Shown here: piece by piece, positions 59,773 through 64,000 of the stretch
Layout: every line of letters starts with the position of its first letter
How positions within the stretch are numbered: the first letter of the stretch is position 1
Source: JBDXHU01 sp039989475
Lineage (GTDB): Bacteria; Pseudomonadota; Gammaproteobacteria; Pseudomonadales; Halieaceae
Length of the DNA: 64,000 bases
Assembly: GCA_039989475.1 (NCBI GenBank)
Contig: JBDXHU010000002.1
Span: 62,001 to 126,000, forward strand
Direction: 5' to 3'
Program-made: the position numbers and the translations under genes
Notes under the pieces: generated by a model
Database searches by the model: none
What the model was told of the DNA's origin: nothing
The model's input: only the letters and a program-made list of their open reading frames with translations

Positions 59773-60945
59773 CTAGCGGTGCTGTGGCATACCCAGGCCG
59801 TGGGTTGCCACCAGGCCGCGCAATACTTCCACCACACCACCACCAAAGGTGTTGATCAGGGCGCGGCGGTGTTCGTGTTCCAGGTCGCCGTGCAGGACCT
59901 CGCCAGTATTGCCGCCGGCGATCAGGGCCTGGGGGCCCACCACGTCCATCATCAGGCGGCACAACTCCAGCATGATCTCGGTGGAATAGACCTTGATGGC
60001 CGAGGGGAATACCGCGTCTACCGGGTTGTTCTCCAGGCCCCAGGCCATGCGGGCGTTCATGACGCGCATGGCTTCCAGGTGGGCGTAGACCTCGGCCAGG
60101 TTGCGCTGGGCGGAGGGATCGTCGATAACCCTTTTGCCCTCGGGGCCGCGCGCCTCACGAGCCCACTCCATGATGCCCCTGAACAGCTTCCAGCCCTGTA
60201 TGCCCCAGGCGGCCAGTCCAACTCGTTCGTGATTCAGTTGTGAAGTAATCAGTCGCCAGCCGCCGTTTTCCTTGCCGATAATCATGTTAGTGGGCACCTT
60301 GATATCGGTGTAGTAGGAGACATTGGTGCGGACGCTGCCGACGGTGTGAATCGGGCCGTAGGAAAAGCCGGGATCACTGGTGTCCACCACCAGGATGGAA
60401 ATGCCCTTGTGCTTGGGTGCCTCCGGATCGGTACGCGCCGCGAGGAAAACATAGTCGGCCGCTTCAGCGGAGCTGGTGTAGAGCTTGTTGCCGTTGACCA
60501 GGTAGTGGTCGCCTTGCTTCACCGCGGCAGTTTTCAGCGAGGCCAGGTCGGTACCGGCCGAGGGTTCCGTATAACCAATTGCAAAATGGGTTTCACCCGA
60601 GGCAATACCCGGCAGGAAGCGCTGTTTCTGCTCCTCGGTGCCGTGGTCCATTATCGCGGGGCCTACCGTGTTGAGCGTGACGAAGGGAGTAGGGGCGCCG
60701 GCCAGCAGGGATTCCTCGAAACGAATTAACTGTTCGCTCTGGGTCAAGCCGCGACCGCCGTATTGTTCCGGCCATCCCACCGCCAGCATGCCGTCCTTGC
60801 CCTGCTGTCGAATCAGGTCCTTGTAAAGGTCGCCGCCCTCGGCGTTGCGTAACTCTTCGCGGTATTCCGCTTTGATCAGCTTGCTGAAATAGCCGCGGAA
60901 CTCTTTACGCAGGGCTTTTTGCTTGTCAGTGTAGTCAACGAACAT
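59773..60945 (-). CDS. Acyl-CoA dehydrogenase, putative catalytic subunit
   Basis: FAD-dependent dehydrogenase of 390 residues, starting at ATG 60945 (MFVDYTD) behind a GAGG. The FAD/substrate loop GYTEPSAGTDL is present. The C-terminal EGT base of medium-chain enzymes is replaced (TFGGGVVEVLR), but Glu240 in LNHER lies where isovaleryl- and long-chain-type enzymes have their base. The divergent operon partner at 61780 has Gln233 at the same spot. The two may form a heteromeric enzyme like steroid ChsE pairs, with this chain catalytic. Confidence 0.88.
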   Translation of the reverse strand: MFVDYTDKQKALRKEFRGYFSKLIKAEYREELRNAEGGDLYKDLIRQQGKDGMLAVGWPEQYGGRGLTQSEQLIRFEESLLAGAPTPFVTLNTVGPAIMDHGTEEQKQRFLPGIASGETHFAIGYTEPSAGTDLASLKTAAVKQGDHYLVNGNKLYTSSAEAADYVFLAARTDPEAPKHKGISILVVDTSDPGFSYGPIHTVGSVRTNVSYYTDIKVPTNMIIGKENGGWRLITSQLNHERVGLAAWGIQGWKLFRGIMEWAREARGPEGKRVIDDPSAQRNLAEVYAHLEAMRVMNARMAWGLENNPVDAVFPSAIKVYSTEIMLELCRLMMDVVGPQALIAGGNTGEVLHGDLEHEHRRALINTFGGGVVEVLRGLVATHGLGMPQHR

Positions 60946-60983
60946 GGAACATTCCTCAAGGTACAGCCGCACATAATATTGAT

Positions 60984-61000
60984 TTTGAATTCAAATTCAA
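60984..61000. promoter_or_regulatory. Palindromic operator between divergent dehydrogenase and TetR genes
   Basis: TTTGAATTCAAA (60984-60995) is a perfect 12-base palindrome, and a second, overlapping one, TTGAATT-CA-AATTCAA, covers 60985-61000. They sit between the starts of the dehydrogenase (60945, minus) and the TetR gene (61015, plus), so the TetR protein probably binds here and controls both directions. Confidence 0.72.
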
Positions 61001-61014
61001 CTATTTTATCGGCC

Positions 61015-61740
61015 ATGCCTGAATCGATTCGCAAACAAGCCGGCCCCAGCAAGTCTGTCGACGCACACAGCGGGACCAGGAGCGCGCGTGGGGCCCGTGC
61101 CCGGGCCGGTCTTAAAGCGGCCGCCCTGGTGGTGCTGGAGCGAGAGGGTTATCACAAGATGCGCATTGCTGATGTCACCCACGAGGCCGGGGTGGCACAG
61201 GGCCTGTTCTATCACTATTTCAAGGATTTGAAGTCGCTCACCATCGAAGTGCTGACTGATTTTGCCACGCCGGCGACCGATGTGGCCGGTATCGAGAAGG
61301 ATGTGCCGCGGGGAGATTGGTACGCCCGCATCTATGCCCACAACCTGCTGGTGGTGAATAGCTACGCCAAGCGACCGGGTGTGATGCGCTGCCTGCTGCA
61401 AATGGCCGACGAGGATGCGGCATTCTCTGCAGTGCTGCGAAACTCCTACCGCGAGCAATTGATGTGGCTGGTCAAATTGATGCCGAAGATGTTTCCGTCA
61501 GTGCGCTTCAAAAAACAGCAGGCACTGATGGTGGTGTACAGCCTGGCGGGCATTGGTGAAGGCCTGTTGCGCGAGTATTTTATCAATCGAAGCAATACCC
61601 TGCGTACGGCCGATCTGTCTGCAGAGCAATTCTCCGAGTTGCTCTCCACTATGTTCTATCGGGCCTTGTTCCTGGAGCACCCGCCCGAGAAGCAATTGAA
61701 ATACGCCCGTAACCTCGTGGCAATGAAACGCAGCAGCTGA
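61015..61740 (+). CDS. TetR-family regulator of acyl-CoA dehydrogenase genes
   Basis: A 241-residue regulator. After a ~25-residue basic N-terminus comes a TetR DNA-binding domain with KMRIADVTHEAGVAQGLFYHYF. The start is ATG 61015; the frame is open upstream to 60919 but that part crosses the operator. It lies between two acyl-CoA dehydrogenase genes and probably senses an acyl-CoA or lipid. Confidence 0.9.
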   Translation: MPESIRKQAGPSKSVDAHSGTRSARGARARAGLKAAALVVLEREGYHKMRIADVTHEAGVAQGLFYHYFKDLKSLTIEVLTDFATPATDVAGIEKDVPRGDWYARIYAHNLLVVNSYAKRPGVMRCLLQMADEDAAFSAVLRNSYREQLMWLVKLMPKMFPSVRFKKQQALMVVYSLAGIGEGLLREYFINRSNTLRTADLSAEQFSELLSTMFYRALFLEHPPEKQLKYARNLVAMKRSS

Positions 61741-61779
61741 GCTGCTCCCTGATTAATAGGAAACGAAGAGACCAAAAGT

Positions 61780-62931
61780 ATGGATTTCAACTTCAGCGAG
61801 GACCAGGCTGCCATTCGTGAACTGGCGCACCAGATCTTCAGCGACCGGGCCAGCGATGAGTTTATGCTCAGCTTTTCCCGTGGCGAGGAAGCCTATGACG
61901 AGACGCTTTGGCAGACCCTGGCCGAGCAAGGCTTGTTGGGCATAGCGCTACCCGAGTCCAGTGGTGGATCCGGCCTGGGCCTGGTCGAGCTGTGCCTGTT
62001 GCTGGAGGAGCAGGGTCGCCGGGTGGCACCGGTGCCTTTGTACTCCAGCCTGGTGTTGGGTGCGCTGCCGATTGCCGAGTTTGGCTCTGCCGAGCTACAA
62101 CTCCGATGGCTGGCGCCGCTGGCAGCGGGAGACTGTAAACTCAGCGCAGCAATTGCCGAGCTGGGTATGAATGCCGCGCTGGATTCGCCGCTGCAGCTGG
62201 TCGAGGATGGCGATGGCTGGCTGCTATCGGGTCAGCGGGCAGCTATTCCTGATGGTGGTGTTGCTGACGCTATCGTGATTCCGGCCTGGCATGACAACGG
62301 CGACAGCACCCTGTTTGTATTGGACACCAGGCTCGACGGTGTCAGCCTGAACCCCGTGGAGATCGGTATCTCCGGCCAGCGTGCGGCCCAGTTGCAGCTG
62401 GACCAGGTGAAACTGGGCGCTGCGGACGTGCTGGGTGAAGTGGGTGATGGTGCTGCGCTCATGGAGTGGCTGGAACAGCGGGCCAATGTCGGCCACTGCG
62501 CCTTGCAGGTCGGCGTTACCGAGGAGGCCATGAAACGCACGGCGGCCTACCTTGGCGAGCGTGAACAGTTTGGTGTGCCGCTGGGCAGTTTCCAGGCCCT
62601 GGCCATGCGCATGGCCGATGCCTATATCGACGTGGAAGCGATTCGCTCGACCTATTGGCTGGCATTGTGGCGCTTAAGCGACGGGCTGGATGCCCGGGCT
62701 GAAGTGCGCGCCGCCAAGTGGTGGGCCTGTGATGCGGCGCACCGGGTGGTCAATACCGCACAGCACCTGCACGGCGGGATTGGTGCTGACGTGGAATACC
62801 CGATTCATCGCTTTTACCTGCTGGCCAAACAAATCAGTTATTCCCTTGGCAATGCCGGCAATCAGCTGGAGCAGCTGGGACAACTCCTGGCCAGTGATGA
62901 TTCCCTGGGATTTCGCGCGCTGGAGGTCTGA
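61780..62931 (+). CDS. Acyl-CoA dehydrogenase, putative non-catalytic partner
   Basis: A 383-residue acyl-CoA dehydrogenase-fold protein. The C-terminal block HLHGGIGADVEYPIHRFYLLAK is typical of steroid/isoprenoid-type subunits. The EGT glutamate is missing and the alternative base position has Gln233 before Arg234 (LEQRANVG) where the sister subunit has Glu, so this chain may not be catalytic by itself. It follows the TetR gene by 39 bases. Confidence 0.87.
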   Translation: MDFNFSEDQAAIRELAHQIFSDRASDEFMLSFSRGEEAYDETLWQTLAEQGLLGIALPESSGGSGLGLVELCLLLEEQGRRVAPVPLYSSLVLGALPIAEFGSAELQLRWLAPLAAGDCKLSAAIAELGMNAALDSPLQLVEDGDGWLLSGQRAAIPDGGVADAIVIPAWHDNGDSTLFVLDTRLDGVSLNPVEIGISGQRAAQLQLDQVKLGAADVLGEVGDGAALMEWLEQRANVGHCALQVGVTEEAMKRTAAYLGEREQFGVPLGSFQALAMRMADAYIDVEAIRSTYWLALWRLSDGLDARAEVRAAKWWACDAAHRVVNTAQHLHGGIGADVEYPIHRFYLLAKQISYSLGNAGNQLEQLGQLLASDDSLGFRALEV

Positions 62932-63140
62932 GTAGCGCTATTTCTGCAGGGATAATAGTGCTCGACATTCAGGGTCGTTGCCTGTACCTTGCGCGCAGCT
63001 GGAAAGATCGTCTGCTATTTATAATCTTCATTTCGCTGTTTTATTCGTATCACTTCGTCCTGCAGTTTCTAAGTACAAACCCTGTTTCATGCTATTAAAG
63101 CCTTTTGAAGGCACAACACTAAAATTTTCAGGAAGTAATT

Positions 63141-63350
63141 ATGTCTAATACAGTTAAAGGAACCGTTAAGTGGTTCAACGAAGCTAAAGGTTTCGGTTTT
63201 ATCGAGCAGCAAGATGGCCCGGATGTGTTCGCACACTTCAGCGCGATTTCTGGTGACGGCTTCAAGACTCTGGCAGAAGGCCAGGCAGTTGAGTTCACCG
63301 TTAGCGAAGGCGAGAAAGGCCCGCAGGCTTCGAACATCGTTGCTGTCTAA
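63141..63350 (+). CDS. Cold-shock protein (CspA family)
   Basis: A 69-residue single cold-shock domain with RNA-binding motifs KGFGFIEQ (RNP1) and VFAHFSAI (RNP2); binds single-stranded RNA/DNA. The ribosome-binding site AGGAAG precedes ATG 63141. The 209-base region upstream is A/T-rich and free of genes, consistent with a long structured leader as in other csp mRNAs, though no promoter is clear. A strong terminator follows at 63375. Confidence 0.96.
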   Translation: MSNTVKGTVKWFNEAKGFGFIEQQDGPDVFAHFSAISGDGFKTLAEGQAVEFTVSEGEKGPQASNIVAV

Positions 63351-63374
63351 ACAGTAGCCTTGCTCGACCCTGAC

Positions 63375-63408
63375 AAGGGGCAGGTCTTTTCAGGCCTGCC
63401 CCTTTTTT
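63375..63408 (+). terminator. Rho-independent terminator after the csp gene
   Basis: AAGGGGCAGG pairs perfectly with CCTGCCCCTT over 10 bases around a 10-base loop, and the stem runs into six T residues (63403-63408). It lies 25 bases after the csp stop. Confidence 0.93.
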
Positions 63409-63474
63409 GTGCGCCGGAAACTGGGTTATGGTTAGAGTCATTGCCACGAGCCAATGATGGGAAGCTTATAAGAC

Positions 63475-64000
63475 ATGGGATTGTTTGAGCGTTATCTCTC
63501 CGTCTGGGTGGGATTGTGTATTCTGGCCGGCGTGCTATTCGGCAATCTGGCGCCGTCAGTATTTGAGCTGATAGCTCGCTTCGAGTACGCCCACGTCAAC
63601 CTGGTGGTGGCCCTGTTCATCTGGATCATGATCTACCCGATGATGGTGCAGATAGATTTCTCTTCCATCAAGGATGTCGGTGAGCGCCCTCGGGGCCTGA
63701 TACTGACGCTGGTGGTCAACTGGCTGATCAAGCCTTTCACCATGGCGGCCCTGGGCTGGCTGTTTTTCCGGGTGATTTTTGCCGATCTGGTCGATGCGCA
63801 GTCGGCCAGTGAGTATATCGCGGGTATGATCTTGCTCGGCGTGGCGCCCTGTACCGCCATGGTCTTTGTCTGGAGTCAGCTCACCAGGGGCGACCCCAAT
63901 TACACGCTGGTGCAGGTCTCGGTAAATGACATCATCATGGTGTTTGCATTCGCGCCCCTGGCGGCCTTCCTGCTTGGCGTCAGCGATATCCATGTGCCCT
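63475..64000 (+). CDS. ACR3-type arsenite exporter, 3'-truncated by window edge
   Basis: The frame starts at ATG 63475 and remains open to the window end (175 codons seen; the full protein would be about 350). The sequence MIYPMMVQIDF, the long hydrophobic helices and GVAPCTAMVFVWS, with the cysteine essential in ACR3 proteins, identify the arsenite permease of the bile/arsenite/riboflavin transporter superfamily. It exports As(III) with membrane potential. No arsR or arsC gene is visible upstream, but partners could lie beyond the edge. Confidence 0.9.
   Translation, partial: MGLFERYLSVWVGLCILAGVLFGNLAPSVFELIARFEYAHVNLVVALFIWIMIYPMMVQIDFSSIKDVGERPRGLILTLVVNWLIKPFTMAALGWLFFRVIFADLVDAQSASEYIAGMILLGVAPCTAMVFVWSQLTRGDPNYTLVQVSVNDIIMVFAFAPLAAFLLGVSDIHVP

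Noticed and set aside
1..64000. CRISPR arrays, rRNA, tRNA, prophage and integron features
   Set aside because: No spaced repeats, cloverleaf-like CCA ends, rRNA core sequence, integrase or phage structural gene was seen by eye; small RNAs cannot be excluded.

Overview
The window reads as a dense, GC-rich chromosomal segment of an aerobic, heterotrophic gammaproteobacterium. The HexR-controlled Entner-Doudoroff cluster, the IscR-type regulator heading a SUF operon, and the many acyl-CoA, sulfatase and isoprenoid/steroid-type catabolic genes suggest a marine lineage such as Halieaceae or Spongiibacteraceae; that placement is inference. No rRNA, tRNA, CRISPR array, transposase, integrase or phage gene was seen. 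No stretch longer than about 300 bases lacks a gene.

Layout. (1) 1-1638: 3' part of a bifunctional enoyl-CoA hydratase/3-hydroxyacyl-CoA dehydrogenase. (2) 1648-8375, minus: an iron-sulfur assembly operon, iscR-type regulator, sufB, sufC, sufD, sufS, an A-type carrier, sufT and sufE, with a promoter and IscR-like operator in front. (3) 8484-10214: a polytopic membrane protein. (4) 10225-21750: sugar catabolism, hexR facing eda, a catalytically degenerate GAPDH-like gene, gap, ppc, zwf, pgl and edd, then glk convergent. Two identical 15-bp HexR boxes lie in the hexR/eda divergent region and a 19-bp tandem repeat lies between edd and glk. (5) 21916-29463: a run of envelope genes in which two membrane-anchored ThuA-like proteins bracket a small membrane protein, a Tat-exported gluconate-2-dehydrogenase-subunit-3-like protein and a GMC flavoenzyme, followed by an acyl-CoA ligase and a membrane protein. 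(6) 29528-31463: a PhyH-family dioxygenase and an unknown protein. (7) 31499-36015, minus: an unknown membrane protein, LolD/MacB-type ATPase, FtsX-type permease and a ZnuA-like lipoprotein. (8) 36103-43571: a secreted sulfatase and an outer-membrane-barrel-like protein divergent from a TetR regulator, then EthD, 2Fe-2S ferredoxin, two hot-dog proteins, a PPOX-family protein and a lipase-maturation-factor homologue. (9) 43584-54048, minus: eight genes combining a geranyl-CoA-carboxylase-like (Atu) set with a Baeyer-Villiger monooxygenase and a steroid-side-chain-type aldolase/hydratase set. (10) 54255-62931: sulfotransferase, esterase, SLC13 transporter, a DDN-family oxidoreductase, an aminotransferase, and two acyl-CoA dehydrogenases flanking a TetR regulator. 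(11) 63141-64000: a cold-shock protein with terminator and the start of an ACR3-type arsenite exporter.

How the parts may work together. Region 4 is a nearly complete glucose-to-pyruvate Entner-Doudoroff module with its own repressor. Regions 8-10 look like one broad programme for complex lipids (isoprenoids or steroids): sulfate removal, redox tailoring, beta-oxidation, removal of a beta-methyl branch by carboxylation and hydration, and retro-aldol shortening. The substrate cannot be read from the sequence. The most unusual items are the GAPDH-like pseudoenzyme, the ThuA/GMC envelope cluster, the unknown-protein/ABC/ZnuA-like operon, and the combination of carboxylase and aldolase modules.
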